From: Fibrobacter sp.
GTDB lineage: Bacteria > Fibrobacterota > Fibrobacteria > Fibrobacterales > Fibrobacteraceae
NCBI GenBank assembly: GCA_017520105.1
Contig: JAFWRL010000275.1
Location: 1-35,258, forward strand
Direction of reading: 5' to 3'
Length of the DNA: 35,258 nt
The position numbers were made by a program, and so were the translations under genes. The notes below the pieces were generated by a model. It worked only from the letters and a program-made list of their open reading frames with translations, ran no database searches and had not been told where the DNA came from. Below are positions 8,563-17,566 of the stretch, one piece after another (positions within the stretch are counted from its first letter, which is position 1; each line of letters starts with the position of its first letter).

Positions 8563-10095
8563 TTAACGATTCTTTTTTAAAACAATCTGAACAATTTTGC
8601 GACGTTCGTCAGCAGAAACACCTATAAACCACACAATAAAACTAGACAGAATTAGCGAAACTACAATATACAAAAAAGTAAGAGATATTGAACCTGACAT
8701 ATACCGAGTCAAGGGAATATTAGCAACACCAATGAATGCTGTTACCACAAGTACATAGAGAAGGACACGCCTTAAAAAAAACATCATTTTGAATCCTGTT
8801 ATACTTTGAATTGCGTAAAGTCGAGCAAACATACAAACTATATTTATAACAATAATGACTATATAGGCACAATAAGGAGCATAACCTAATTTCAAGAAAA
8901 CATACGAAATGGGGAATGAGAGAAATCTAATACAACTGACAATGAGAACGTTGACCCTAATTTGACCAGTTGCAAAAATTTCAGTATTGAGGGGATGATT
9001 TATCACTTGGAACAAAGAAGCTATTAACGTCAACTGAATAAAAACAACAGCGTAATCAGGATAAACATTCAGCCATAATTTCAATATTTCCGGAGTTTTA
9101 AAAAAAATGGGAACAGAAAGCACAAGAACCAAATAATATGCAAATTTGGCACCTCTGCACACAAGGCTCATTGATTTATCGAGTTCACCAGCAGCATATG
9201 TTTTTGTAATTTGAGGGTTTAACGCTGTCATAAAATCATACACAAATTTAGTTACTGCATTCTGTACATGAACAGTAATAGAACGAGCTGCATTCACGGA
9301 AACTCCACAAAATAAATTTAAAATAAGACTAATTCCTTGGTTTGACAATACGAAAGCAATATTCTCAAGAAAGGTAAGGCCTGCAAAGCTAGTTTGTTTG
9401 ATATAGGCATCTTTTTCTTTAACTAAGTGAATTTCAACAATGTCTGAAAAAAACTTTTTACAATAAAAAACGTACATCAATTGATTCATAATTGACACAC
9501 AAAGCAAGAGCACTGCGTATAAAACGAGCCGGTCACCGTCCGAAAAAAACAATCCATAGGAAATAGCAAGTTTCAATACGGCATCCAACAACGATACATA
9601 TGCAAACGCCTTCATTCGCTCATATGCAACAATAACCGCAATAAAAGGCAGGCAAAAAATATTCAACAAAAAAGAAACAACTGATGTTTGAAAGACTACA
9701 TTTGCGGCAATCAACCGCCCTTCAGGAAAATTCATTCTACAATTAAGGAACCATAATCCAAACGATTCGAACAAGATTAACGTAACAACAGCTATGGATG
9801 CATGAATAGCCATTGCTGTGCAAAAGATTTTATTTACATTTTGGTTTTCCGTTTTTCCAAGTTCATAATTTATGAATCGTTGAGTAGCGCTGACCAATGT
9901 TCCTCCAAGCATAGAAAACAGGGCAACGAACCCACCTACGGCATTATAGGTTCCGTAATCTTCAATTCCTAGAGAAGCCAACACAATCCTAGAAGTAAAC
10001 AGCGTTATGGCCATTACAATCGTAGATCGAACATACAACAACAAAGTGTTCTTCGCCAAGCGTTTACTACTAGATGCGGAAATCAAGCTGCTCAT
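8563..10095 (-). CDS. wzx: Wzx-like polysaccharide flippase (MOP superfamily)
   Basis: A 510-residue integral membrane protein with about 12-14 hydrophobic segments, probably the flippase that moves the lipid-linked repeat unit from the cytoplasmic to the periplasmic face. Seen: KRLAKNTLLLYVRSTIVM leading into ITLFTSRIVLASLGIEDYGTY, and then the NAVGGFVALFSMLGGTL region. This is the standard opening of RfbX/Wzx-type transporters (conserved Arg and the LG-x-x-DYG-x-Y motif). A helix pair near residue 245 carries SNQGISLILNLFCG, and the C-terminal helices are regular. The length is slightly above the common 420-480. It sits 60 bases downstream of the WecG-like gene and immediately before the broken GT2. 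It is AT-rich and clearly foreign-looking beside rfbA. Confidence 0.87.
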   Translation of the reverse strand: MSSLISASSSKRLAKNTLLLYVRSTIVMAITLFTSRIVLASLGIEDYGTYNAVGGFVALFSMLGGTLVSATQRFINYELGKTENQNVNKIFCTAMAIHASIAVVTLILFESFGLWFLNCRMNFPEGRLIAANVVFQTSVVSFLLNIFCLPFIAVIVAYERMKAFAYVSLLDAVLKLAISYGLFFSDGDRLVLYAVLLLCVSIMNQLMYVFYCKKFFSDIVEIHLVKEKDAYIKQTSFAGLTFLENIAFVLSNQGISLILNLFCGVSVNAARSITVHVQNAVTKFVYDFMTALNPQITKTYAAGELDKSMSLVCRGAKFAYYLVLVLSVPIFFKTPEILKLWLNVYPDYAVVFIQLTLIASLFQVINHPLNTEIFATGQIRVNVLIVSCIRFLSFPISYVFLKLGYAPYCAYIVIIVINIVCMFARLYAIQSITGFKMMFFLRRVLLYVLVVTAFIGVANIPLTRYMSGSISLTFLYIVVSLILSSFIVWFIGVSADERRKIVQIVLKKNR

Positions 10096-10155
10096 ACTAC
10101 ATATTAATAGAAACTTCTGTCTAGATTTGCAGAACTTTCTAATTTAACCTTCTTT

Positions 10156-10881
10156 TTAAGCATTTATCCATTCCCCGACAAACTTAATCGGGAAAAGAAA
10201 TAAGGCATGCAAGTAACGTTTTCGTGTATGTTTTTCTTTAATCATTCGATACAAGAACCGCAAATTAAGTTTATCGAAAATCCTTGGATAGTAATTCAAA
10301 CTCGACCTAGACGCCTGAGAAACAAAACCGCCACATGTAAAGGCAATTCCCTTAAACCCAGCTGATTTTAGAAGAACTAAAAACTTTTCCTGTAAAACAA
10401 CTCCCATACCGCATATTACATAATCAGGATTAAGGCTTACAATTTTATGGACTTCGTCATTTAATTCTTGATCATCACGAAAATACCCATTTCTCGCACC
10501 CACTATATTCAGATTAGGATAGACTTTACCAAGGATTCTCATTGCGCGTTCAAGCTCTTTCTGCTTACTTGCAACAAAATAAATTTTCTTGCTATGAATT
10601 TCAGAATACCGAAAAAACTCCGATGCAAGGGAAGTCATATCAAAACTGCAGCGATCCACCCGTTTATGATAAAACAAGCAAATCGACTTAGCTAGAATTT
10701 TCCCATCGCAAAAAATTCCATCCATCTTTTCAAAAATTTCTTTATGCTTAAGAGCTTCTAAGTAAGAAACCGGATTCAAAAATGTATAGATTTTACCTTG
10801 ACATTCAAGCAAATCCGCATAACATGGATTTGTCGCAATGATTTTTTTTATCAAAGGAGGCAGATTCATCCCATTCACCAT
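10156..10881 (-). CDS. WecG/TagA/CpsF family glycosyltransferase (GT26)
   Basis: A 241-residue peripheral-membrane transferase that typically adds N-acetylmannosaminuronate, N-acetylmannosamine or another second sugar to the undecaprenyl-linked primer. Seen: the YTFLNPVSYLEAL opening; a DGIFCDGKILAK block with the conserved Asp-Gly; RCSFDMTSLASEFF (the catalytic Asp-Thr/Ser element); IYFVASKQKELERAM; and DYVICGMGVVLQEKFL followed by CGGFVSQASR. The final ~35 basic/aromatic residues match the membrane-binding appendage known in TagA. Start choice: the first ATG (10881) is 2 bases after the rfbA stop; a second ATG at 10869 is possible. It is the first AT-rich gene after rfbA. The initiating phosphosugar transferase that would precede it in the pathway is not in this window. 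Confidence 0.88.
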   Translation of the reverse strand: MVNGMNLPPLIKKIIATNPCYADLLECQGKIYTFLNPVSYLEALKHKEIFEKMDGIFCDGKILAKSICLFYHKRVDRCSFDMTSLASEFFRYSEIHSKKIYFVASKQKELERAMRILGKVYPNLNIVGARNGYFRDDQELNDEVHKIVSLNPDYVICGMGVVLQEKFLVLLKSAGFKGIAFTCGGFVSQASRSSLNYYPRIFDKLNLRFLYRMIKEKHTRKRYLHALFLFPIKFVGEWINA

Positions 10882-10883
10882 CT

Positions 10884-11771
10884 TTAATAATGGATTTTTC
10901 CTTCGGCGACTTTTCTCAGATGTTGACCGTAAGGCGACTTTCCATATTTAGCGGCGGATTCCAAAAGTTTTTCCTTGCTAATCCAGCCGTTCTTGTAGGC
11001 GATTTCTTCAATAGCGGAAATTTGGATGCCTTGGCGGTTTTCGACCATTTTCACGAACTCGCCCGCCTCGATGAGACTGTCCATTGTGCCGGTATCGAGC
11101 CATGCAAACCCGCGACCGAGGAGCTTCACGTCCAGTTCGCCCTTGTCGAGGTACGTCTTGTTGAGGTCGGTAATTTCAAGTTCGCCGCGTGCGCTCGGTT
11201 TCTGCACCTTTGCAAAGCCGGACACGCGATTGTCGTAGAAGTAGAGGCCCGTAATCGCATAGTTGCTCTTGGGTTCTTTCGGTTTTTCTTCGACAGAAAT
11301 CACCTTGCCATTTTCGTCGAATTCTACCACACCGAAGCGTTCTGGGTCTTCCACATAGTAGCCGAACACGCTCGCGCGGCCATTTTCTTCGGCATTCTTC
11401 ACCGCGGCCTTCAGGAGCGGACTAAAGCCGTTGCCGTAAAAGATATTGTCGCCAAGGACCATCGCGCAGCAATCATTTCCGATGAATTCCTCACCAAGAA
11501 TAAACGCCTGAGCAAGTCCATCGGGACTCGGCTGCACCTTGTAACTCAAGTTGAGGCCCATTGCAGAGCCGTCACCGAGCAACCGTTCAAAATTCGGTAG
11601 ATCCGTCGGAGTCGAAATAATCAAGATGTCGCGAATGCCCGCCAACATGAGCGTCGAGAGCGGGTAATAAATCATCGGCTTGTCATAAACCGGCAACAAC
11701 TGCTTCGATGTGACCATCGTCAGCGGATACAAACGCGTGCCGGATCCCCCAGCGAGTACGATTCCTTTCAT
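10884..11771 (-). CDS. rfbA: Glucose-1-phosphate thymidylyltransferase
   Basis: Makes dTDP-glucose from glucose-1-phosphate and dTTP, the first step of the dTDP-deoxysugar pathway, in the cytoplasm. Seen in 295 residues: [16 protein letters not shown] (nucleotide-binding signature), [20 protein letters not shown], the [13 protein letters not shown] metal-binding Asp region, [20 protein letters not shown], and [10 protein letters not shown]. Length matches RmlA. The ATG at 11771 follows a strong ribosome-binding site, AAGGAG, eight bases upstream. It is the first gene of the leftward polysaccharide operon and is divergent from a helicase gene 71 bases away. Base composition is host-like, in contrast to the AT-rich genes behind it. 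With rfbB at the other end it brackets the serotype-specific block. Confidence 0.97.
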   Translation of the reverse strand: MKGIVLAGGSGTRLYPLTMVTSKQLLPVYDKPMIYYPLSTLMLAGIRDILIISTPTDLPNFERLLGDGSAMGLNLSYKVQPSPDGLAQAFILGEEFIGNDCCAMVLGDNIFYGNGFSPLLKAAVKNAEENGRASVFGYYVEDPERFGVVEFDENGKVISVEEKPKEPKSNYAITGLYFYDNRVSGFAKVQKPSARGELEITDLNKTYLDKGELDVKLLGRGFAWLDTGTMDSLIEAGEFVKMVENRQGIQISAIEEIAYKNGWISKEKLLESAAKYGKSPYGQHLRKVAEGKIHY

Positions 11772-11791
11772 AAAATCTCCTTATTTGCAAA

Positions 11792-11821
11792 AATAGAAAA
11801 CTTATTACGTTTTATTTTCAA
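11792..11821 (-). promoter_or_regulatory. Candidate promoter of the polysaccharide operon
   Basis: On the minus strand TTGAAA (11821-11816) is followed after 18 bases by TCTATT (11797-11792), upstream of the rfbA ribosome-binding site. This is a plausible sigma-70-type pair with a weak -10. The 71-base divergent spacer must also hold the promoter of the helicase gene, for which no clear pair was seen. Confidence 0.3.
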
Positions 11822-11842
11822 AAAAGTTATCTTTGAGTCATT

Positions 11843-14461
11843 ATGGCAGAGCAAAGCAAGCGGATTCTCAAAGATTTTTTGAATGAACTGGTAGAAAATG
11901 CGCGTGGAAACCGTGCAGATATTTCATCAGAAGACGTTTTGGAACAATTTATGGCGTGGGCGGAAGCCCGTGGTACAACGTTATACCCAGCGCAAGAAGA
12001 AGCGATTCTTGAACTGCTAGACGGCAAGAACGTCATTTTGAATACACCGACCGGAAGTGGGAAATCTATGGTGGCGCTTGCACTCCATTTTGACAGTCTT
12101 GTGCATGGGCGCAGAAGTGTCTATACATGTCCCATCAAGGCTTTGGTGAACGAAAAATGGATGGCTCTCTGCAAGGAATTTGGCGCCGAAAATGTTGGAC
12201 TTTCGACCGGAGACGCAACGGTCAACCGCGACGCCCCCATCATCTGCTGTACAGCAGAAATCCTTTCGAACATGGCGCTCTGCGAAGGCGAAACGCTCTC
12301 CATCACCGATATCGTAATGGACGAGTTCCATTACTATTCCGACCGAGAACGCGGTGTCGCCTGGCAGGTTCCGCTTTTGACGCTCCCGCAGTCGCGATTT
12401 CTCTTGATGAGTGCAACCGTCGGTGCTACGGAATTTTTCGAACGCGACATGACCAAGCACACGGGCCGTGAGTCCGTAACGGTCCGTTCTACACAGCGCC
12501 CGGTGCCGCTCGACTTTAGCTATAGTACGACAGAAATTTCAACGGAAGTGCAAAAGCTTGTGAACGAAGGTAAGGCTCCCGTTTATGTTGTCCACTTCAC
12601 TCAGGCCGCCGCCGCAAGCAATGCGCAAAATTTCATGAGCCTCGACTTGTGCACAAAAGAAGAAAAAGCCAAGATTAACGAAGCGATTAAGGAAGTCCGA
12701 TTTGCCAGCCCGTACGGTCCGGATGTCAAGCGCTGGCTCAAGCAAGGTATTGGACTGCACCATGCGGGGCTATTACCCAAGTACCGTATTCTCTGCGAAA
12801 AACTAGCCCAGCAAGGACTCTTGAAAGTCATCTGCGGGACAGACACGCTCGGCGTAGGCGTGAACGTTCCCATCCGTACGGTTCTCTTTACGCAGCTTTG
12901 TAAATACAGCGGCGACAAGACCGCAATTTTAACCGCACGCGATTTTCACCAGATTGCAGGTCGCGCAGGCCGCAAGGGCTTCGACAATGTTGGTTACGTT
13001 GTTGCACAGGCACCGGAACACGTGATTGAAAACTTAAAACTCGAAGCAAAGTCTCGCACGACAGGAAAGAAATTCCAGAAACGAAAACCGCCCGAGCACG
13101 GTTATATTCCCTTTGACGAAAATACGTTCAAGCGTTTGATTGATTCTGCACCGGAGCCGCTCACATCGAGTTTTCAGGTGAATCACGGAATGCTTTTGAA
13201 CATCTTGAGCCGCCCAACGGACGGCTGCCGAGCCATGCGAGCGCTCCTCAAAGATTGTCACGAAAGTGCGGCGAGCAAAAAGCAATTGCAGCACCGTGCG
13301 TTCCTCTTGTTCCGGAGCCTTGTCGAAAAGCACATCATCGAATTCGTGAAACCTGTCGCCGAGGGTTACAGTCACCTGCGTGTAAACATGGACTTGCAAG
13401 ACGATTTTTCGATGAATCAACCGCTTTCGCTGTACCTACTTGACACACTCCCGAAGCTTGACAAAGATTCACCGGAATACGCATTGGACGTGATTACCTT
13501 GTGCGAAAGCATCCTCGAAAATCCCGAAGCCATCTTGCGAATCCAGTTGAGCAAGGCTCGTGACGCCCGCATGAACGAACTCAAGGCCCAGGGCATGGAA
13601 TACAACCAACGTCTCGAAGAATTGGAAAAAGTCGAATACCCGAAGCCACTCCGAGACTTTATTTATGACACATTCAACGCATTTGCCGATGTCCACCCGT
13701 GGGTCGATGAAAACATCGAACCCAAATCCATCGTGCGCGAGATGTTCGAGAATTTCAGCACGTTCAGCGGTTACGTCAAGCAGTACAACTTGCAGCGTAT
13801 GGAAGCGATTTTACTCCGCCACCTGAACGGTGTCTATAAAGTACTTTCGCAGACAGTACCCGACGGTTACAAGAACGAAGAACTCTTGGAAATGCAGGAT
13901 TACCTCGGCGATATGATCCGCCGCGTGGATTCGAGCCTGCTTGAAGAATGGGAAAAGATGGCGCACCCGGAGGATTATCAAAAGCGTTTGGACGCCGGTA
14001 CCGCCGAGGACGAAGCAGAAAAAGCGTTTGGTGCAGACAAGACCGCCGCAGACATCACATACGACAAGAAGCGATTCCTCTCCATGGTGCGTCAGCGCAT
14101 TTTCCAGATTATGATGAGCTTGCAAAAGCAAGATTTCTCGGACGTTCTAGACAGTCTTGCGGACGATCTCGCCGAAGGCGAACTCTTGGCGGATGCCGAA
14201 GGCACTCCATGGACAGAAAAGCGATTGCTAGAAATAATGGCAGCCTACACCGCCGAGCACCACAAGTTCCGTATGGACGTGGAAGGTCGCGCCCTCGCCC
14301 ACACCATCGTCACTTACGATAAGAACATCATGCATATCCAACAAATGCTCCAAGACGAAGAAGATTTCAACGACTGGAGCATCGATTTTACTGTTAATTT
14401 AGATGAAAGCCGAGAAGCCGGGATGCCTTTGTTGAAGCTAGCGAGAATCGGAGAAGTTTAA
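11843..14461 (+). CDS. DEAD/DEAH-box helicase, Ski2-like with DUF3516-type C-terminus
   Basis: Superfamily 2 nucleic-acid helicase of 872 residues. Seen: Q-region YPAQEEAIL at 48-56, Walker A TPTGSGKS at 68-75, motif Ia [11 protein letters not shown], motif II DEFH at 160-163, motif III SAT at 190-192, [11 protein letters not shown], a [13 protein letters not shown] motif V and motif [12 protein letters not shown] at 370-379. The order and the DEFH/HHAGL variants resemble Ski2/Mtr4-type RNA helicases. The ~450-residue C-terminal part, rich in charged helices, fits the DUF3516-containing bacterial relatives. Its substrate (RNA processing or DNA repair) is not established. Transcribed alone, divergent from rfbA and convergent with licD, with a 65-base gap. 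Host-like composition. Confidence 0.88.
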   Translation: MAEQSKRILKDFLNELVENARGNRADISSEDVLEQFMAWAEARGTTLYPAQEEAILELLDGKNVILNTPTGSGKSMVALALHFDSLVHGRRSVYTCPIKALVNEKWMALCKEFGAENVGLSTGDATVNRDAPIICCTAEILSNMALCEGETLSITDIVMDEFHYYSDRERGVAWQVPLLTLPQSRFLLMSATVGATEFFERDMTKHTGRESVTVRSTQRPVPLDFSYSTTEISTEVQKLVNEGKAPVYVVHFTQAAAASNAQNFMSLDLCTKEEKAKINEAIKEVRFASPYGPDVKRWLKQGIGLHHAGLLPKYRILCEKLAQQGLLKVICGTDTLGVGVNVPIRTVLFTQLCKYSGDKTAILTARDFHQIAGRAGRKGFDNVGYVVAQAPEHVIENLKLEAKSRTTGKKFQKRKPPEHGYIPFDENTFKRLIDSAPEPLTSSFQVNHGMLLNILSRPTDGCRAMRALLKDCHESAASKKQLQHRAFLLFRSLVEKHIIEFVKPVAEGYSHLRVNMDLQDDFSMNQPLSLYLLDTLPKLDKDSPEYALDVITLCESILENPEAILRIQLSKARDARMNELKAQGMEYNQRLEELEKVEYPKPLRDFIYDTFNAFADVHPWVDENIEPKSIVREMFENFSTFSGYVKQYNLQRMEAILLRHLNGVYKVLSQTVPDGYKNEELLEMQDYLGDMIRRVDSSLLEEWEKMAHPEDYQKRLDAGTAEDEAEKAFGADKTAADITYDKKRFLSMVRQRIFQIMMSLQKQDFSDVLDSLADDLAEGELLADAEGTPWTEKRLLEIMAAYTAEHHKFRMDVEGRALAHTIVTYDKNIMHIQQMLQDEEDFNDWSIDFTVNLDESREAGMPLLKLARIGEV

Positions 14462-14526
14462 AATTCGATGGATTAAAGAAATTGCGAACAATTATGAGAA
14501 TGCTATAAAAAACTCATTTCGCACAA

Positions 14527-15450
14527 TTACTTTTTTTCATCACCAAATTTCAAATTAACAACAAAATGTCGTTCTCTTTTTTCCTCAGGCGGCAATTGCA
14601 TGTAATCACCACCAAATATTTTCTCTAAGTATTTTGTACAATTTATGGATACAAAAAATTCAGTACTTTCAAATTGAGTTAGTTGCATTGGCATATACCA
14701 AGATCGTTGCAACATTTCTCCCATATAATTTTTTCGTCCTGTAGGCACGGTAATGCAAGAAGTTTCTTCATGATGCCGCGAAACAAATCGGTCATACAGA
14801 GCGCAAAATTTTTCGTGAGAAATAAACGAAAACATGAAACCTAAAAAACGTCTCATATTATAATATACTTTTGTTTTGGGAGTCGCTCCATAGAACTTAT
14901 CCATAAGTTCATTAGGATACTTATAATAAACCATCGAGGTAGCAACACCTTTCAAAAAATCGGACACAATAGAATCAAATTTCCTGATAATTTTATTATC
15001 CGAAACATTATCGTAAAAAAAGATATCTACAAAAATACCCTTTTCATAAGGAGCATTAACATCGTTAATTTCTTCGAGAATCGTCCCTTTCTTATAAACT
15101 TTCGCCCACGTTGTCTTGCAATCTTTATTTCCGTATCGTGGAGCTTCCATTACATAATTCTCACCCAATTCCTTATCGAAACATAACTTGAATTTTTCCC
15201 AATCGTCTCGATGCATCGTTATGTCAATATCATCATCCCAAGGAATAAAACCTTTATGGCGAACAGCACCTAAACAAGAGCCACCATATAAGGAATACCG
15301 TATATTATTTCTTACACAAACATCATGAACATCTTGCATCATCAAAAGAAGAGTTTTCTGCAGTTTCGTTCTATTATCGCTAGATACTTCTTCCAAGAGA
15401 TTCGTCTCTTGAGCCAATTCGTTCATAATCGACTTTGCACTTATTGCCAT
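14527..15450 (-). CDS. LicD family phosphotransferase-like protein
   Basis: A 307-residue cytoplasmic protein of the LicD family, nucleotidyltransferase-fold enzymes that attach phosphocholine or other phospho-alcohol groups to surface glycans. Seen: LQKTLLLMMQDVHDVC, then at residues 56-76 the family core GGSCLGAVRHKGFIPW followed by DDDID, with the Gly-Gly-Ser and Asp-x-Asp metal-binding residues intact; a downstream FVDIFFYD motif; and a YMGEML segment. It is markedly AT-rich and sits alone between the host-like helicase and metal-transport genes, about 2.8 kb from the polysaccharide operon. Horizontal acquisition is likely. It may modify the glycan made by that cluster (inference). The upstream ribosome-binding site is weak, and a 6-base inverted repeat (TAGTAA/TTACTA, 15463-15485) precedes it. 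Confidence 0.88.
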   Translation of the reverse strand: MAISAKSIMNELAQETNLLEEVSSDNRTKLQKTLLLMMQDVHDVCVRNNIRYSLYGGSCLGAVRHKGFIPWDDDIDITMHRDDWEKFKLCFDKELGENYVMEAPRYGNKDCKTTWAKVYKKGTILEEINDVNAPYEKGIFVDIFFYDNVSDNKIIRKFDSIVSDFLKGVATSMVYYKYPNELMDKFYGATPKTKVYYNMRRFLGFMFSFISHEKFCALYDRFVSRHHEETSCITVPTGRKNYMGEMLQRSWYMPMQLTQFESTEFFVSINCTKYLEKIFGGDYMQLPPEEKRERHFVVNLKFGDEKK

Positions 15451-15535
15451 ATTTTATCTCTATAGTAATCTTTTCTCTGTTACTAACCTCTCTTGATAAT
15501 GTAGAAATTTTTCATCAATTCTTCGGTATAAAATT

Positions 15536-17047
15536 TTAAACTTCTCCGCCGAACTCGAATCCCGCTTCTTCAACTGCAGTTTTTAAAGCGGACTCGTCGA
15601 TATCATCATCGTCGTGCCATTCCACATGCAACGACTTGCTCGCGACATCGGCTACAGCAAAAACGATTCCATCAAGCGAACGTACCGCTTTTTCAACGCA
15701 TGCCTTGCAATGGCTGCAATTCATACCGTTCACGCGGTATGTTTTAGACACAGGTTCGGAATGCTCATGATGGTCACACTCGGCGTGTTCATGGCATTCA
15801 CAAGATTCGCCGCATTCGCAATGATCGTGGTCGTGTTCACAAGAGTCCGCGCATTTGCAAGACTCGCCACAGCCGCAACCGCAATGGCCATCGCAGCCCT
15901 TATGGGCAAACTTCGCATAAATCATGAATGCGGCCAAGAGCCCTGCGCAAATGTAATCGAATACGCCTAACGCTTCGTGACCATGGCACTCCGCAGAACC
16001 TTGTGGCAACATCGCCGAAAGGAACGTGTCCATAAAGAACGTATCGACAATAAAGCCAAAGAACATCGCCCCAAACGCAATCGAGAACAAGTACGCTACA
16101 AGAGTGCGCTTACCAAAAGCCTTGCCGACCACAAGCATCGAAGCAATACTCGTTGCAGGGCCCGCCATCAAAAGGACAAGAGCCGCACCTGGAGTAATTC
16201 CCTTTGCAACAAGCGCAAGCGCCAGCGGAATGGAACCTGTAGCACACGTGTACATCGGCATCGCTAACAGCAACACGCAAACCATGCAAAGAATCGGTTT
16301 TTCACGTAACGCAAGGAAGAGCTCATTTGGAACAAATGCAGATATCAACGCACCCAGCACAAGGCCAATCATCAGCCACTTGCTCACATCGCCCACCATG
16401 TTGACTAAGCCATAGCGGAACGTTTCTTTGATTTTTTCCACAAAGGTCGCATCATGAGTATCGTGATTGCCACAGCAACAACAACCATGTTCGTGATCGT
16501 GATGATGGTCGCCACATTCACAATCATCATCGTCGCAATCGCAGTGTTCATTGTCTTGGTGATGATGTTCATGCTCATGTTTCAAGTTCGCCGGTTCACT
16601 GCGCAATCCCGCTACGACATCGCGAGATTCTTCTCCACGAGTTGCGAAGTTCGTCAATACTCCGCCAAACAGCGCCGTCGCAAAAGCGGCTACCGGCCGC
16701 AGAATCGCAAACGGGAGTCCAAGCAGAGAATACGTCGCCAAGATAGAATCCACGCCCGTCGCAGGCGTCGAAATCAAGAAGCTCACGCTAGCGCCCTTAC
16801 TTGCGCCTTCCTTACGAATCGCAATCGACGTCGGAATCACGCCACAGCTGCAAATCGGCAGTGGAACACCGAACAAAGCGGCCCATAGTACCGATGCAAA
16901 ATTCGACTTTGCAATTTTGGGCACGTACAAATGATTCGGCACCCATACATGCAAAATTCCAGCCAGCAAAAAGCCTAACAAAAGGAACGGAGCCATCTCC
17001 GAAAACAGAGTGATAAATTCCCTAACAAATTCTAAAACAACGTTCAT
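15536..17047 (-). CDS. Cu/Zn efflux permease (SO_0444/UPF0718-like) with C-terminal HMA domain
   Basis: A 503-residue inner-membrane permease probably exporting Cu, Zn or a related metal. Seen: an N-terminal helix bundle with FGVPLPICSCGVIPTSIAIR (CSCG metal motif) and FLISTPATGVDSI, characteristic of the permease family that includes SO_0444 and ArsP. A soluble loop at about residues 155-200 is packed with His, Asp and Cys. A second bundle contains MPMYTCATGSIPLALALV and LMAGPATSIASM. A second His/Cys-rich stretch lies at about 375-430, and the final ~68 residues form an HMA ferredoxin-like domain (VNGMNCSHCKACVEKAV, with CxxC). Start ATG at 17047 lies 2 bases after the repressor stop, so the two are translationally linked. 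The double metal-binding linkers are unusually long. Substrate metal is inferred. Confidence 0.88.
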   Translation of the reverse strand: MNVVLEFVREFITLFSEMAPFLLLGFLLAGILHVWVPNHLYVPKIAKSNFASVLWAALFGVPLPICSCGVIPTSIAIRKEGASKGASVSFLISTPATGVDSILATYSLLGLPFAILRPVAAFATALFGGVLTNFATRGEESRDVVAGLRSEPANLKHEHEHHHQDNEHCDCDDDDCECGDHHHDHEHGCCCCGNHDTHDATFVEKIKETFRYGLVNMVGDVSKWLMIGLVLGALISAFVPNELFLALREKPILCMVCVLLLAMPMYTCATGSIPLALALVAKGITPGAALVLLMAGPATSIASMLVVGKAFGKRTLVAYLFSIAFGAMFFGFIVDTFFMDTFLSAMLPQGSAECHGHEALGVFDYICAGLLAAFMIYAKFAHKGCDGHCGCGCGESCKCADSCEHDHDHCECGESCECHEHAECDHHEHSEPVSKTYRVNGMNCSHCKACVEKAVRSLDGIVFAVADVASKSLHVEWHDDDDIDESALKTAVEEAGFEFGGEV

Positions 17048-17049
17048 CG

Positions 17050-17370
17050 TTAACCCTTCTTCTTGTGTAAAATATGTGCAAGGCCCGTATTGAAGATTTC
17101 GCCAATATGTTCGTCATCGAGCGCATAATAAATCTTGCGCCCGTCACGAGTCGGTTTCACAAGATTTGCCGTACGCAAAATGCGCAACTGGTGGCTCACC
17201 ACAGACTGTTCCAAATTCAATTTTTCGGCAATGGCGCTTACGGACATTTCACCAGAAAGCAACAGATGGATGACGCGAATGCGAGTCGTATCGCCAAAAA
17301 ATTTGAAGAACTCCGAAAGTTCGAAAAGCGTATCCAACGAGATGTTTTGCATAATCGGCTCTTTTTTCAT
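17050..17370 (-). CDS. ArsR/SmtB-family metal-sensing repressor (CzrA-like)
   Basis: A 106-residue winged-helix repressor. Seen: FKFFGDTTRIRVIHLLLSGE, recognition helix SVVSHQLRILRTANLV and wing RDGRKIYYAL. The C-terminal helix has Asp86, His88, His99 and His102, the same spacing (+2, +11, +3) as the alpha-5 Zn/Co site of CzrA and SmtB, so this is a zinc-type sensor. The N-terminal Cys site of ArsR or CadC (alpha-3 ELCVCDL) is absent. It heads an operon with the efflux permease. A promoter and a perfect inverted repeat lie directly upstream, consistent with autorepression relieved by metal. Start: ATG at 17370 with a weak GGGA; the seventh codon is also ATG. Confidence 0.93.
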   Translation of the reverse strand: MKKEPIMQNISLDTLFELSEFFKFFGDTTRIRVIHLLLSGEMSVSAIAEKLNLEQSVVSHQLRILRTANLVKPTRDGRKIYYALDDEHIGEIFNTGLAHILHKKKG

Positions 17371-17396
17371 AGAAATTCCCGTTTTTAATAGTTTAA

Positions 17397-17420
17397 ATAT
17401 ATGAACAACAATTCATATAT
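17397..17420. promoter_or_regulatory. Inverted-repeat operator of the ArsR/SmtB-type repressor
   Basis: ATATATGAA at 17397-17405 and its exact reverse complement TTCATATAT at 17412-17420, separated by CAACAA. The shape and sequence match the ATATGAACA-type operators of ArsR/SmtB repressors. It overlaps the -10 element and the predicted transcription start, so bound repressor would block RNA polymerase. The same site could also affect the divergent outer-membrane protein gene. Confidence 0.82.
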
Positions 17421-17444
17421 ACATATTTTCATAGTTTTTGTCAA
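17416..17444 (-). promoter_or_regulatory. Promoter of the metal-resistance operon
   Basis: Minus-strand TTGACA (17444-17439), a 17-base spacer, and TATATA (17421-17416). This is an almost consensus sigma-70 promoter. The expected transcription start is about 17409, 39 bases before the repressor start codon. Confidence 0.8.
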
Positions 17445-17566
17445 GCAAAAACGCGTCTATTTCCGACCATTTGGAGTAAATTGCGTCAAATCAGGATATT
17501 TTGTTTATTATATTTTCATTACAATTAAGAGGTTCCTCAAAGGAATCATATTAAAAAGGAGTTTTT

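Noticed and set aside
14466..14525. Inverted repeats in the 65-base helicase/licD convergent gap (AATTG-CGAA-CAATT and ATGAG/CTCAT)
   Set aside because: Weak AT-rich stems without a T-run; not enough to call a terminator.
17471..17520. Promoter for the outer-membrane protein gene (TTGCGT ... TATTAT)
   Set aside because: The spacing is 19 bases and other AT-rich hexamers fit as well, so the site is not called.
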